This document shows positions 1 through 12,489 of a stretch of DNA of 64,000 nucleotides, in pieces. Made by a program: the position numbers and the translations under genes. The DNA comes from Orobanche coerulescens (lineage: Eukaryota; Streptophyta; Magnoliopsida; Lamiales; Orobanchaceae). The DNA lies in contig CM065815.1 in assembly GCA_033398695.1 (NCBI GenBank), positions 98,794,501 to 98,858,500 on the forward strand, read 5' to 3'. Below the pieces are notes generated by a model. The model was not told the origin of the DNA and ran no database searches. It saw only the letters and a list, made by a program, of their open reading frames with translations. Within the stretch, counting starts at the first letter, position 1, and each line of letters begins with the position of its first letter.

Positions 1-1159
1 TGGAGTATTAATTCACAATATCGGGGTCCTTAAGAAGAACCTCTTCTACCTCAAAAGATTTTAATTCCAAGTATGGTTTTAACAATTGACCATTCACTTT
101 AAAAATATTACCACTCCGTAAGGATAGACCGTACGAATAATAAATGGACCAGACCATCGTGAACGCAACTTGCCTGGAAATAATAACAAACGAGAGTTAA
201 AAAGAAGGACTTTTTTACCAGGAGAAAAAGTTTTTCTCAAAATGTGTTTATCATGAAAAAAATTTCATTTTGTCCTTATATTTCCTTGCACAATCGTAAG
301 CATATTTTCTGATTTCTTCCAATTCATTTACTTGAGGTTTCCTATGAATTCCAACCATGTCTAATGAAAAATTTAATCGTTTTATGTCCCAGTATGATCT
401 ATGTTCTAATTCAACAGGCAAATGACATGGTTTTCCAAAGATAAGCCTAAGTGGAGACATTCTGATGGGAGTTTTAAAAGCAGTACGGTAAGCCCACAAT
501 GCATCATTCAATCGCAAAGACCAATATTTCCTTGTAGGATTAACAGTTTTTTCAAGAATATGTTTGATTTCTCTGTTTGAAATTTCAACTTGTCCACTTG
601 TTTGAGGGTGATAAGGAGTAGCAACTTTATGCGTAACACCATATTTTTTAAATAAATGATTCAAAAATTGGTTACAAAAATGTTTTCCTCCATCACTTAT
701 AATTGCTCGTGGTGTTCCAAATCTGGAAAAAATATTTTCTTTCAAAAATTTTACCACGACTTTGTGGTCATTTGTTCTGCAAGCAATTGCTTCTACCCAT
801 TTTGAAATATAATCGACGGCCACAAGGATGTAAAGATTGCCAAAAGAAATTGGAAAAGGTCCCATAAAATCTATGCCCCAAACATCAAATATTTCAATAA
901 TTAAAATTGGGTTTAAAGGCATCATATTTCATTTAGAAATTCGACCTAATCTTTGACATCTATCACATGTGCTGCAATATGAATGTGTATCTTTGAAAAG
1001 TGTTGGCCAATAAAAACCACATTGCAGAATTTTAGCAGTTGTTTTCTTTGAACTAAAATGACCTCCACACGCATGATCATGACAAAAGGAAATGATATTT
1101 TGTTGTTCATGTTCTGGCACACATCTCCTAATGATTTGATCAGGACAATATTTGAACAA
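1..1159 (-). pseudogene. Athila integrase, broken
   Basis: Integrase inserts the cDNA copy into host DNA. Residues of the HHCC zinc-binding domain are readable at 1159-929 (CHDHACGGH, then CSTCDRC). The core domain from 925 shows the catalytic triad: Asp in GIDFMGPF (residue 19 from Met at 925), Asp in IISDGG (residue 78) and Glu in GQVEIS (residue 114), so the last two are separated by the standard 35 residues. An in-frame TGA at 929-931 separates the two domains. A frameshift in an A/T run near 250 ends the long frame at 251, but the C-terminal part is readable in another frame almost to position 1. Both breaks look like ordinary decay of an old copy. Confidence 0.87.
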
Positions 1160-1707
1160 ATATGGATCATCCCAAAAGAATTTTTTACTTCGTTTAAAAT
1201 TTTTGTTTTATCTTGATTATTCCAATGAGATGGCATGTTACCAGTAACAAGGTAATTGACAATGTCGGCATACCAAGGTATTTGAGAAACAGACATGAGT
1301 TGTTCATCAGGAAAAGTTTCATTAATGGGAGGTTCTTTATCAGTAAAATTCACGATTAGCCTAGACAAATGATCAGCAACAACATTTTCAGCACCTTTTT
1401 TATCTCGAATTTCTAAGTCAATCTCTTGTAACAATAGAATCCAACGGATCAAGTGAGGTTTAACATCTTTCTTAGAAAGAAGATATTTTAATGCAGCATG
1501 ATCAGAGTAAATTATGACTTTCGAACCAATCAAGTAAGGTCGAAATTTGTCTAAGGAAAAAACGACTGCAAGCAATTCTTTTTCAGTTGTAGAATAATTT
1601 AATTGGGCATCATTTAGAGTTCTACTTGCATAATAAATTACAGCTGGCAATTTATTTTCTCTTTGACCCAATACTACATCGACGGCATAGTCGGATGCAT
1701 CACACAT
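1160..1707 (-). pseudogene. Athila RNase H domain
   Basis: This follows the RT in the same frame after an in-frame TAG at 1726-1728. The readable protein has [10 protein letters not shown] at its start (first acidic residue of RNase H), [10 protein letters not shown] (catalytic Glu) and [10 protein letters not shown] (second Asp), then VVADHLSRL (last Asp). This is the RNase H fold that removes the RNA strand during reverse transcription. The expected codon at the stop is Trp, so a single G-to-A change would explain it. The frame shifts again before the integrase zinc domain near 1160-1210. Confidence 0.85.
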
Positions 1708-1725
1708 TATTTCAAAAGGAAGATT

Positions 1726-2694
1726 CTAGTTTGGAGATTTGATGATAGCTGCAGAGCTCAACATAGATTTGAGTGTCTTAAAAGCTTTTAGACAATGATC
1801 ATCAAATACGAAAGGTGTGTCTTTTGAAAGCAAGTTACATAATGGCCTTGAGATTTTGCTAAAATCTTTGATGAATCGACGGTAAAAACCAGCATGGCCT
1901 AAGAATGACCGAATTTCTTTAATCGTTCGTGGGGATGGAAGACTGGATATTAAATCAACTTTAGATTTGTCCACCTCAATTCCTTTTTTAGAAATCACAT
2001 GTCCTAAGACAATTCCTTTTTTAATCATAAAATGACATTTTTCCCAGTTTAGGACAAGATTCTTCTCCTTATACCTAACCAACACTTGGGTTAAATGGTG
2101 TAAACATTCATCAAAGCTAGACCCGAATACAGAAAAATCATCCATAAAAATTTCCAAAAACCGCTCAACCATGTCAGAGAAAATGCTCATCATACACCGC
2201 TGAAAAGTAGCAGGTGCATTACACAGACCAAATGGCATTCGTCGGTAAGCAAAAGTGCCGAAAGGACAGATAAAAGTGATTTTTTCTTGATCTTCAGGAG
2301 CAATGGGAATTTGGTTATAGCCGGAATATCCATCAAGAAAACAATAATAAGCATGACCGGCTAACCTTTCTAGCATTTGATCAATAAAAGTAAGTGGAAA
2401 GTGATCTTTTCTTGTAACAGAGTTCAATTTTCTGTAATCAATACAGACTCTCCATCCAGTTTGAATTCTGGTTGGAACAAGTTCATTTTCTTCATTCGTG
2501 ATTACAATTATGCCAGATTTCTTTGGAACTATATGAACAGGACTAACCCAAGGGCTATCATAAATAGGGTAGATGATCCCTACATCTAAGAGTTTGATTA
2601 TTTCAGCTCTTACAACTTCTTTCAAATTAGGATTTAGTCTTCTTTGAAATTCTCGGGATGTTTTCGCATTTTCTTCAAGGTGAATTCGATGCAT
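1726..2694 (-). pseudogene. Athila reverse transcriptase
   Basis: This is the RT domain that copies element RNA into DNA. Visible landmarks, in order, are a CIDYRKLNSVTRKDHFPL block, LDGYSGYNQIPIAPEDQEK, PFGTFAYRRMPFGLCNAP, the catalytic FMDDFSVFG box (YxDD type), LGHVISKKGIEVD and the IRSFLGHAGFYRRFI connection segment. The stretch is open for 322 codons, which covers the domain, and ends at a TAG in place of a probable Trp before RNase H. Upstream (2695-2850) the frame to the protease is broken. The fingers and palm motifs look intact, so the break is downstream of the polymerase core. Confidence 0.9.
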
Positions 2695-2850
2695 GCATAT
2701 AGAAGGACTAATACCTTTAATATCGGAGATGGTCCAGCCTATTGCTTCTTTATGTTCTTTAAGGACATTGATTAATTTATCTTCTTGTTCTTCATCTAAA
2801 TCAGATGCTATGATGACAGGCAGGGTTTCTGATGGTCCTAAAAATGCATA

Positions 2851-3681
2851 TTATAGAGATTCAGGTAATGGATTGAGCTCTATCTTTGAATCCTCAATAG
2901 GTACTTCTTTATTCATTTGACTCTCAAGTGGTTCAGTTTTAGCTTTCCATTTATCATTATCCAATAATGGTGTAGACTCTAGTAAATAATTTACTTCATT
3001 AATTGAACTGTCGATGTCAAAATCTGAGCCAAAATGAGCAAGACAACTTTCAAAAAGATCATCATCGTCCATTTTTTGACAGAAATAAGGACCCATACTC
3101 TCTATCATATTTACCTCACAGACATCATCATGATCATCATGTTGTTGAGAAATGTTAAACATATTTAGTTCAACAGTCATATTTCCAAAAGAAAATTTTA
3201 TGATGCCATTTCTACAGTTAATTAATGCATTTGAAGTAGCTAAAAATGGCCTTCCTAAAATGACAGGGATTTGATCTTTGGTATTCTTAATAGGTTCAAT
3301 GTCTATGACTATAAAATCAACAGGAAAGTAGAATTTATCTATTTGAATCAGAACATCCTCTACGATTCCTCGAGGTATTTTTATAGATCTATCAGCTAGT
3401 TGGAGTATCACAAATGTTGATTTTAGCTCCCCTAATCCAAGTTGTGTATAAACAGAATATGGTAATAAATTCACACTGGCTCCAAAATCAAGCAAGGCTC
3501 GTTTAATGATGTGATCTCCAATGACACAAGATATTGTAGGACTACCAGGATCTTTATACTTAACAGGAGTTTTACTTTGGATTATTGAGCTAACATGTTC
3601 AGCTAAAAATGCCTTTCTTGGAACATTTGTTCTTCTTTTTACAGTGCAAAGATCTTTTAAGAACTTAGAATAAGCAGGCAC
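2851..3681 (-). pseudogene. Athila aspartic protease region
   Basis: The readable 276 residues carry a retroviral-type aspartic protease signature, ALLDFGASVNLLP (usual form D-T/L-G-A/S), followed by the flap region and ILGRPFLATSNALI near residue 140, which is the conserved C-terminal block of Ty3/Gypsy proteases. The enzyme would cut the gag-pol polyprotein. The C-terminal 70 residues (SSINEVNYLLESTPLL and on) are the acidic linker usual before Athila RT. Downstream the frame is lost before the RT. Between 3682 and 4062 the gag-protease linker is rich in Lys, Ser and Glu in several frames and no single frame stays open. Confidence 0.8.
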
Positions 3682-5560
3682 TTGTTTAATAGCATCAAGG
3701 AATGGAATATTTATTCAAAGTTGTTTAAATATTTCCATTATATCTTTGTATTGCGCACTTTTATCTTTTGGAATAAGTCTTTCAGGAAATGGAGCTTTTG
3801 GAACGTAAGACTTTTCTTTTTCTTTAGAATCTTTTGATTTTGAAACTTGTGGTTCATTTGATTTTTCTTCTGGATCATAGTCAGGCTTTTGTATTTCTTT
3901 TCCCCTTCTAAGGGTAGTTATGGACTGAACTTCTGCGTTAGAAGAGTTTACTTCATATTGTCCTTTAGGATTAGGGATGGACTGACTCGGAAATTTTCCC
4001 TTTTCTCTTTCAGCTAAAGTTGTTGCAAGTTGACCAATTTGTGTTTCAAGCTTAGAAATAGCCTATGAGTTTGATTGTACAGCTTGCTGAGTTGATTGGA
4101 ATATTTGTTGAGTAGATTGCATGAATTGTTGCAATGTATCTTCCAAAGATGGTTTCTTTAGCACTATAGAAGGATACTGATAAGTATTTGGAGAATATTG
4201 ATTAGGACGGACATTTTGTTGATTTGACATGTTCATTTGATGTCCTCCTTGATTCATTGGAGGCATATTTTGCTTCCAGGAAAAATTTGGATGATTCCTC
4301 CAATTTGGATTATAAGTTGGAGCAAATGGACTGTCCGAAGATTTTCCATATGAGTGTAACACATTGACTTCTTCATTAAAAATTTCTTGATTTTGTGGAC
4401 AAGAGGGACAAGATTGAGATGAATGAAATGATTCCGCACATGAAATGCAAAATTCATATTTTAAGTTTGACGAGGGGATGGATTGCTTCAAGACAAACAC
4501 ATCCACTTTTCGTACTAAATCATCTATAGTAGATTTTATTTCAATATCTTGTTTAACCTCGTAAATTCCACCTTTTTTGGGGGTCGTATGCATCGATTTG
4601 GCTCTAGAGACGAGTGAATTCCATTGTTGTGAATTAATTGACATATTTTCTAGTGCATTCCAAGCTTCGTCTCCAATAAGGTGAAGAAATTTTCCACCAT
4701 GCATTGATTGGATTAATTGGCGATTGTTTGGAGTTAAACCGTCATAAAAATATTTTACCAAACGCCATATTTCAAAACCATGATGGGGACACTTAAGGAT
4801 TAAATCATTAAATCTTTCCCAACACTCATAAAATTCTTCATTTTCTTTTTGGAAAAATTCTGATATTTCTCTTCTAAGACTATCAGTTTTGGACATTGGA
4901 AAAAATTTTGCGAGAAACTTATTCACTAGTTGGTCCCAACTAGTAATTGTTCTTGCTTGAAGAGAATTTAGCCAGAATTTTGCTTTATCTTTGAGAGAAA
5001 ATGGAAATAATATAAGTTTGATAGATTCATCATAGAAATTTTGGAATCGGAAAGTAGCAAATGTCGAGAAATTCCTTGACATGCATATAGGGATCTTCTC
5101 TTTCCAAACCGTGAAAAGATGGAAGAAGTTGAATTATTGATGGTTTAAGTTCGAAATGAGTTGCATTAGTTGTAGGCAACACTATGCATGTAATACCCGG
5201 TTGTAATTCATTCATTATCATTCAGTATTAATCAGCCAGTAATTGTCACTCAGTAATTTTCACTCATTGTTAATCACTCATCATTCATGATTCATTCATT
5301 TGCGTTCATTGTTGGCATGTTGTAACCGTGTATCAGTTACCGATCGTCATTTCATCTCCGTTTGTAGATCGAGACGGGAGTATTATCATTATCATCGTGA
5401 TTGGTAGTCTTGTGCTGGAAGTATCATTTTTGCATGTGTTGGACTTATTTACTTCCACATACGTATGGTATGTCGGATCATTCATCAATCGTATCGAGAA
5501 ATTGGAGTTGTCGGATTTTCACCTTGTCCAACAACGAGTTACGGCATAAGGATTGTCGGA

Positions 5561-6184
5561 TACGGCCGTAATAGGTGTTCATTGATTTCAGGCCATTTTG
5601 GACGAACGGGACTTACGGCCATAAGGGTTTCGGAATACGGCCGTAAGTTGAGCAGGTACGGCCGTAAGGCTTGGCCGGTTATGGCCGTACGTGTCGAGCA
5701 GAGTGCCCAGGCGTTTTTGGCCGAAGGCGAGATACGGGCGTAAGATGGGCAAGATACGGCCGTAAGGGGTGTTCGTATTTTTCAGGATGTGTCGGACGAG
5801 AAGGACTTACGGCCGTAAGGGTTGCGGCATACGACCGTAAGATGAGACAAGTACGGCCGTAAGGCTTGGCCGGATACGACCGTACGTTACAGGCAGGGTG
5901 CCTGGTCAGTTTCGACGAAGGGGGCTTACGCCCGTAAGTTTGGCCGAGTTACGGCCGTATCGATCGAGTTACGCCCGTAAGGTGTGCGGGTACGGCCGTA
6001 TGGATGTCGGCAGGTGTTTTGGACGAGGGCGAGTTACGCCCGTAAGTCAGGTGCGGGTACGGCCGTATGGCTGTCGGTAGTTTCTGGACGAAGCCGAGTT
6101 CTGACCGTCTGAGATGGTGAATTCTGGCCGTAAGGCCGTTGACCTGGGATGTTACGGCCGTAAATAGGCCGAGTTACGGCCGTA
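5561..6184 (+). repeat. Array of palindrome TACGGCCGTA in S1 U3
   Basis: I count eleven exact copies of TACGGCCGTA (for example at 5561, 5636, 5657, 5808, 5852, 5950, 5991, 6058, 6153 and 6175) and about as many one- or two-base variants such as TTACGCCCGTAA and TACGACCGTA, at irregular spacing of roughly 20-75 bp. Spacers also show loosely repeated phrases. The last copy ends 11 bp before the TATA box. Translations of this array give Gly-Arg-Lys rich ORFs that are not genes. Confidence 0.9.
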
Positions 6185-6195
6185 ACTTCCGGCAG

Positions 6196-6203
6196 TTTAT
6201 AAG
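6196..6203 (+). promoter_or_regulatory. TATA box of solo LTR S1
   Basis: TTTATAAG lies directly downstream of the palindrome array and upstream of a region that is again shared with the other S-family LTRs, as expected for the U3/R boundary. No transcription start was measured; the assignment is from position and sequence only. Confidence 0.6.
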
Positions 6204-8026
6204 GACTTGGCCGGGACTTTTTCCTCATTTTCCCAATTCTTCATCCTAGTTCCGAGAGAGAGGGTTTGTGGGAGAAATTTTTCATCATCAATCACTTGAG
6301 TACTCGGTGTTCATCATTTTCATTCGGTTGTGAAGCTTGGATAGTCGATCTAACGCGATTTCATCAGATCAAAGTGTTTGGATCTTCAAAGGTAATATTC
6401 ATCAAACCTCTTGGATTTCGATTTTGTGTTGAGATATGATGTTTCGGACGTTATAATCGTGTTGTATGAAGTGATATACTTGTGATTATGAATTGTTAAG
6501 GATATTCATTGGATTATTGAAGGATTATTCAAGAACACTTTGAATATTGAGATTGGATTTGGGAGTTTTCAATTAATTGTTGTTGAAATCACGAATTTGG
6601 ATATTCATATTGGATTATTGATCGTATTGAAGATGTTTTGTTGGTTTGAAACACTTCTTGGGGATTTGATATTGGTATTATTGAAGTTTGGTTGTAAACA
6701 ATCGAAGATTGGCCATAACGTGTTCGATATAATGCCCCAATGAACTTGGTTTAATCGTATCGACGTTTTGAGTTAGTTATACTCGTGTTTGATTCGTGTG
6801 TTGAACCGGTTTGTTGGTAATTGTGTTATTCAAGGTTGTTCGAGCGACCAACATCTCATTTAGGATGTTGTTCGTGGAAGGACATTCTTCATCGGCGTTG
6901 TGTAAGTTAATTCTTACTCGGTTAAAAGGATATTCATTCCTTTCGTTGTTGTTCATTCATAATTATAGTTCATTCATAATGTATTAACCGTATTGAGACT
7001 TGTAATTGTCAATTAATCACTTCAGTCACGAGGAACGACGGTTCCAATCATTTCATTGAGCTATCATTCATTTCACTATCAATTCATCTCGGTGGGTCAT
7101 TATTGATTTCGATGTCATTTTTGTTATCTCGTGGCATTCCGGGTCATACTGGCGTGCCGGTTGGTATGTGTAGGATTTTCATGTCAGGCACATATTAAGT
7201 CGTGTGTTGGTTGTTGGCCTCACATTGGACTGTGCACACGAGACGATTACTTCGTGAGACTGATTAGGTACAAGACCACACGTGTATTCGATCGATACTC
7301 GTTGGTGGCTTGTGCACGGACACATTTCCATCCCGGGCGTAGTGTGGCGCCACCCTTTGATCCGTACCGTTAGTTGATTCATACAGCATGTTTGATTGCG
7401 TATGTTTTTAACAGGATTGGGTCATAATCTGACCGATTCACTTTTGATCGCATGTGTTCGACGGTTTGAGATTTTGATCGAACAAGTGGTTTATACAGCA
7501 TATATGATTGTGTTTATTCAACTCTTGAGGATTGTTGTTCTGTGTAACTGACCCCGTTGGGGGATTTTGTTTTCAGGTCACGGCAAGGCTAAGGCACGGG
7601 AAGAGAACGTTGACGGCGAGGAGTCCCAGTGATACTAGTAGGGAGCCCCAGTCCTTTTCATTCACTCGTGTTTTCCTTATTTTATTTCCGCTGCAGATTT
7701 CCGTTCGAATACTCATTTTATTCAGTGTCGTATGTTTTATCTCCATATGAAATATACATGTATTCTGTATTATCTTGGGTGTGTTGTATGAAACTCCTCA
7801 TCGGAGTAATTAATGATGTAATGTAGTTCGGTACTACATTTACCCTAGGTATTTCATTCATTTTCACTCGCCTGGTGGGTCCCAGTCGGGGGTCCACGGC
7901 ACTGTAATATCCGCCTAGTTTGGGGTGTTACAATGCAAGAAGGAGAATTAACACTCACTGGAGAAAATATTCTATTAAAGTTTTCTCTTTTGCAACTTGA
8001 TTATTCCGATTTTCGATTTCGTCCAT

Positions 8027-9690
8027 TTTTGGTATCGGTTTTGTTTGTTGAACTTCAATTTTAGTTAAGGACAATCTTCTTCTCGTCAATCGACCTTTAT
8101 TATTTCGTTGCCAAACTTGCATTCACCAATATTTCAATTTTTTAACTTTGCATATAAACCAAATTATGATAGACGATCGAACTTCCAGTTCGTTGGAGGC
8201 GTCACAACGGTCGCACTTAAAATCCAACTTTCTTCGGCATGTACAACAGAGGCCTTTTTGCCAAAATTCAATCGATTTTCAAAATCAGTTTGTACAAGAT
8301 TGATATTTAGCTTTTCTCTATTCAAATCGAACAATGTAGTGAGTGAAAAATATCAATCCCTTGTTGAATCTTTTAAAGGATTTTATTGTTTTAATTATTT
8401 TTTTTACTTTTTATATTTTTATTAATATTAATAATAATGATGATTATTATAATTATTACTAAAATTATAGGATGTAATAGATTACAAAGGAATAAATTTA
8501 CTAATTGATCTACGGAAGCAATATCTATTGATAAACTAAATTGTACGACGACAAATATTGCAATTAAACGAAATGCCTAAGAATACTGTAAATAGAAAAT
8601 AACAACTAAAAAAACAATATAAATTTACCACTGGAAGATTCTATTAAAAATAAAGACAAGATATAAAAATAAAAAAAATCTGATTTTTTTATATTTTTTA
8701 TTCTTTTAGTTTTGATATTTTTATATTTATTATAATTTTATTATATTTTTAGACTAATAATATCGAGCTAATATGTATATATATATATATATCCAGATAT
8801 AATATTTATTTTTTTCACAAAAAAAAAATTCAGATTTTTTTTTAGAAAAAAAAAAAAAAAATTACAAACTTTTATTTTATTTATGCAAACAATACAAATA
8901 GTTTTTTTATTACAAATTTTCGTTTCTGTTTTTTTTTAAATTTTCAGGTTTTTAATTTTTTTTTTAGTATTTTCCCTTTTTTATTAAAGTATTGTAATTT
9001 ATTTTTTTAAAAAAAATCTGTTTTTATTAAAAAAATTAAAAGTTTAGAATTTTTTTTATTATATATATTCCAGATTATTTAAATTATTAATTCTTAATCT
9101 GATTTTTTTAGATTTTTATGAAAAGTAAAATTTTTTTATAAAACTAGCAGGTTTTACTTTTAAAAATAAAATAAAATAATTCAGATTTTTATTTATTACG
9201 TAAAATAATATTCGATTCTTTTTTAATTTATGTTTATTATTTTTTATTTTTTTAATTTAATTTATAAAATTTTGATTTTTTAATATTAATATTCCAGAAT
9301 AACAAAAATATTACCTTAAAGTCTGACACTTTTTTTTATTTTCCAGATCTTTTTTTAAAATAAAAATAAATAAGTTTTTCAGATTTTTTATATTTTTGGA
9401 CTTTTTTATTTTTTTATTATTTTATTATTATTTTTACGAAAATGAACAGTAGCTTTTATTATTATTACTTATATTTTTATATTTATTATTATAAGTTTTT
9501 ATTATTTTTCAGAATTTTTTATGAACGTAAAAAGAAAATAAATTCTACTACTAACTATTATTTATACTAACACAATCTAAAACGGATATTAAAAAGACAG
9601 ATAATAATAAAGAAAAGCAGTAAAATAAATAACTAGTAGAAGAATTTAACTAACTTGGTGACGACAGTCTTCTTGTACTTCGTTTGTGCC
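8027..9690 (-). other. Athila 5' leader, extremely AT-rich
   Basis: This stretch lies between the gag start and the PBS and holds no credible ORF. From about 8390 to 9640 it is dominated by runs of A and T, with a short (TA)n run near 8776. Long AT-rich untranslated leaders are usual in Athila-type elements. Short plus-strand ORFs here are chance openings. Confidence 0.7.
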
Positions 9691-9708
9691 TCCCCGGCAA
9701 CGGCGCCA
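9691..9708 (-). promoter_or_regulatory. Primer-binding site, tRNA-Asp type
   Basis: On the minus strand the sequence is TGGCGCCGTTGCCGGGGA, complementary to the 3' end of plant tRNA-Asp, the usual primer of Athila elements. It sits a few bases inside the LTR end at about 9715 and fixes the orientation of the element. Confidence 0.88.
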
Positions 9709-9714
9709 AAAACT

Positions 9715-11050
9715 TGTTGTTTGTTGATTCTTTAGTCTAATACTCGCAAGCGCACGATTCGTTCGATGTAGATATGCGGTGCAAGGTCGATTCCACAGGG
9801 AGGACTATGATAGTGAAGTAAATATATTCCTATCGGTTTGAACCAAATTATATTAAATTCTAACCTAGTCCCAAATAATTTGATTTTTGATTGGTTATAA
9901 TAATTGCAACAAATAACATTGATTTTTAAGTAGATTTTAGATAAATTGATTTTAAATAATTTACTAGGGTTTAGAGTCCACCAATATCTATTTATTATTT
10001 ATTTTATATTTTAATTCCAAGAAATTCAGGGAATATATTCTGAAATCAATCTCACTATTTCCCTATAGATTTGACAATAAGTACAAAATTATAATTCAAA
10101 TATAGATTTTCTTTCGCTTGAAAAATATAATTTCTAAGCATTACATGTATCCAATTTAATGGAAAACAAATAATCAAAGAAATTAACTAATATCAATAAT
10201 CACAAAGCAATGGGGAATTTATAACTATAAAAAATACGTGATATAATTGATGAAATAATATTCCCCTATTGAAGCGAAAATCATAATCGTTAAAAACATT
10301 TATTTGGAATTATTATATAAATATTAATAATAATATAGACATGGTTTCATCATAACCCTAGTAAAAAAATTACTCACTCATAATAACAACACAAATAAAT
10401 AAATATTTCATAATATTATTACTTAAATATAATTTTATTACACAATATTTTTATTTCTCTCCCTTACAATAATATCTCTCTATTTTTTCTCCTTTTTTTC
10501 TCCTCTTTTTCTCCTCCCAAACACTACACATTCATCCCCTATTTATACTACTACAAAATTAATAAAATAATAATTTTTAACATTTTAAAATCCCACCCCC
10601 AATAATACACGGCTGCCAATTAATGCTGATGTCATGGATGACATCAGCAGAGTTGAACTTCCGGTCCAATCGGGTGTTGACATGTGGCACAATATGGTCC
10701 GTCTATTTAATTGTCATTCGAACGGTCATAACTTCTTCATACGAACTCGGATTCGGATGAATGTATTTTTTAAAATGATCGTCTCGACGAGACGAATAAA
10801 ATAAGACCATTCGTGACTATATTTGAATTTTCGAAAAATATCGTCCTTGAACCAATTGATCATCTTTTTAGGTTGGTTAACTCGAGATATAATTTAATTC
10901 CAATTAATTATCCTAAAATGACACAAAATTATAGAAAATTCTAACAAAATGAAATAATATAAATATAAGGTAAAACGAATAAATTATCACACAACACACG
11001 ATTATATATATAAAACACTAATAAAAATATTACTCAAAATATACTAAACA
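9715..11050 (-). repeat. Athila 5' LTR
   Basis: The inner edge is set by the PBS. The block near 9733-9800 (CGCAAGCGCACGATTCGT followed by a CCACAGGGAGG phrase) is typical of LTR ends in this group. The outer edge is placed at TACTAAACA (11050), which gives TG...CA ends and falls where SIRE1 LTR sequence resumes. The last base is uncertain by several bp because the other LTR and its duplication are outside the window. Length would be about 1.34 kb. Confidence 0.7.
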
Positions 11051-11985
11051 GATATTATTCAAATAAGAACTTTTGAACTCTTGCTCTTTCACGATGCTAT
11101 TGTTCACTTTGATTGCTTGTAAGTGTTGTTCGCATCGTACTTTGCTCAATTCCAATCTTCAAGTATTTATAGATGTAGATCTTTGAGCTTCCTTCATACC
11201 CGTTGCAATTCCTGTAACAAATCCATCCGTTGGAGAAATAGACTTCTTTGTTTTTCTTTCCGAATATTGCAAGACTGGGTTCCCTTATTTTAATCTATTT
11301 CCAACCGTTGTGAAGACTTTCACATTGTGGCACCGAAACTTTAGATTATAATATGATTAAAGTCTTCAGTAGTGGGTCTAGATGAATATTTAATTCATTT
11401 GCTTTTCCGGGAATCTCTCCAGTCTGTCTCTCTACGCCTGCATGTGACTTTCTGTGATTATTGACTTTTCAACGCATACTGACGTGGACTGGATTACTTG
11501 GCTGATCACTTATTTGATCTCGTATAGTCATCCTTATCTGATGTCGGACTTCTCTGATGTAACTTCTCTGAGATGAAGTTTTCTGTCGTGACCTATGTTC
11601 TCTGATCTGAAGTCTTCTGACCTGATGAACTTATCTGATCTGATGGTCGGACTTCAGTTGACTTGGACTCGTCTGATCACGTGACTGTAGTTTAGTCAAA
11701 CTTCTCTGATAATTATTTTGACCAGGACTTCTCTGATAAACTCTTGTCTGCAACTCGGATTTCTGCAGTGTTTGGTGAAACCTCTCTGATGTATCTATTT
11801 GACCAGAACTTCTCTGATATGAACTTGTCTGCGATTTATACTTAGCCGATTTTAGCCTAACTTATATGGCCAAATAGAAGATACTTATTTGGTTCTTCTT
11901 TACATATTGCCAAGTATTAAAAACATGCATTTGAATAAACAAATACAGGGATGACATCATCAAAATCTAATAAGTATTCCTAACA
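11051..11985 (-). repeat. SIRE1 LTR, 5' part (interrupted by Athila)
   Basis: On the minus strand the LTR starts at 11985 with TGTTAGGAATAC and matches the start of the SIRE2 LTR at 37436 (shared phrases on a gatgatgtcatccctgta motif, the 11600-11850 repeats and the block GCATCGTACTTTGCTCAA). It stops at the Athila boundary; the remainder of the LTR would lie left of the window. Between about 11540 and 11830 it contains degenerate tandem units around CTTCTCTGAT and TTTGACCAG. Confidence 0.85.
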
Positions 11986-12489
11986 AATTTCTCCTATTTT
12001 GATGGCAAAACTTAAACAAAATGTTCAAATGTAGAACAGGTCTGCACATGATTAAGTGCAAGACACATATCAAAATTCAGTCTTGTTTTGAGACACTGGT
12101 GGTTGTCATTCAAATGACTATTATAAAATCTTTCAGAGATGTTTTACAAGTATAGTGCTTGAATACAGAAAATTTTACAAGTAAATTCCAAAAACAAAAA
12201 TTTACAAATATAAAAAGTACAAGTACATTACAAACTCCTATCTGCTTCTACCTCTGCCTCTCCGGACAGGCTGCTTAGGAGGCCTGAAAATCTTTGCGCT
12301 AATGGGTCTCTGGTTGACAGGAGCTAGTCCACACTCCCTCTTGATTACCAGAGATGCAAACTCTTGCTCCTCTGTAGATGAGAAGTTGTTTTTCACATAG
12401 AATTCCTTGATCTCACTCTACAGAGCCAGCTCATCCAGCTGATTGTCCATTCGAGTAGGAGGTTCTTCAGGTCTGAATGGGGGAATCAT
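11986..12489 (-). pseudogene. SIRE1 polypurine tract, 3' UTR and end of accessory ORF
   Basis: Next to the LTR the minus strand reads AAAATAGGAGAAATT, the polypurine tract that primes plus-strand synthesis. Further upstream, 12237-12489 encodes the C-terminal end of the ORF that SIRE-type elements carry after pol; it ends in an Arg-Gly rich tail (RGRGRSR and stop), like the copy in SIRE2 that ends at about 37175. The reading is broken by stops. The Tekay element is inserted at 12490; the same ORF continues at 22423. Confidence 0.75.

Larger units (their letters stand above)
5189..7932 (+). mobile_element. Solo LTR S1 of the Tekay-like S family
   Basis: The sequence starts TGTAATACCCGG and ends GGGGTGTTACA, with ATGCA on both sides (5184-5188 and 7933-7937), so it is a complete LTR left after LTR-LTR recombination. 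Its first 130 bp and its downstream half match the LTRs of the full Tekay element at 12490-22417, including the stretch near 7578-7640 that in all copies reads like GGCAAGGCTAAGGCACGGG. The middle (about 5330-6185) is unlike the Tekay LTR and matches solo LTR S2 instead. It is in the opposite orientation to the surrounding Athila element. Confidence 0.93.
4063..8026 (-). pseudogene. Athila gag, split by a solo LTR
   Basis: Gag forms the particle that packages element RNA. The N-terminus is at 8026-7938 (Met codon at 8024-8026, with an early in-frame TGA); the reading resumes after the inserted LTR at 5188 with CIVLPTTNATHFELKPSI, then LLPSFHGLEREDPYMHVKEF, and after a frameshift near 5085 continues from 5082 to 4063 with FPFSLKDKAKFWLNSL and FKLSWDQL-like blocks typical of Ty3 gag. 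A Cys/His cluster near 4400-4450 (CISCAESFHSSQSC) is a weak zinc knuckle. The C-terminal part is rich in Gln, Asn and Pro. The 5-bp duplication ATGCA flanks the insertion, so gag was continuous before it. Confidence 0.8.
1..11050 (-). mobile_element. Athila-lineage Ty3/Gypsy retrotransposon, 3' end off window
   Basis: On the minus strand the order is LTR (9715-11050), PBS, AT-rich leader, gag, protease, RT, RNase H and integrase, running off the left edge, so the 3' LTR is not in the window. Athila assignment rests on the RT (FMDD box, a YSGYNQIPI stretch, RRMPFGLCNAPATFQRCM), the gag (FPFSLKDKAKFWLNSL) and the tRNA-Asp type PBS. A solo LTR (5189-7932) splits the gag. Stops and frameshifts in several domains mean the copy is dead as read. 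The element lies inside the LTR of SIRE1, whose sequence resumes at 11051. Confidence 0.88.

Noticed and set aside
5465..6228. Several ORFs on both strands in S1 with Gly-Arg-Lys and Tyr-Gly-Arg repeats
   Set aside because: They are translations of the TACGGCCGTA array in an LTR; reading frames are not shared with S2.
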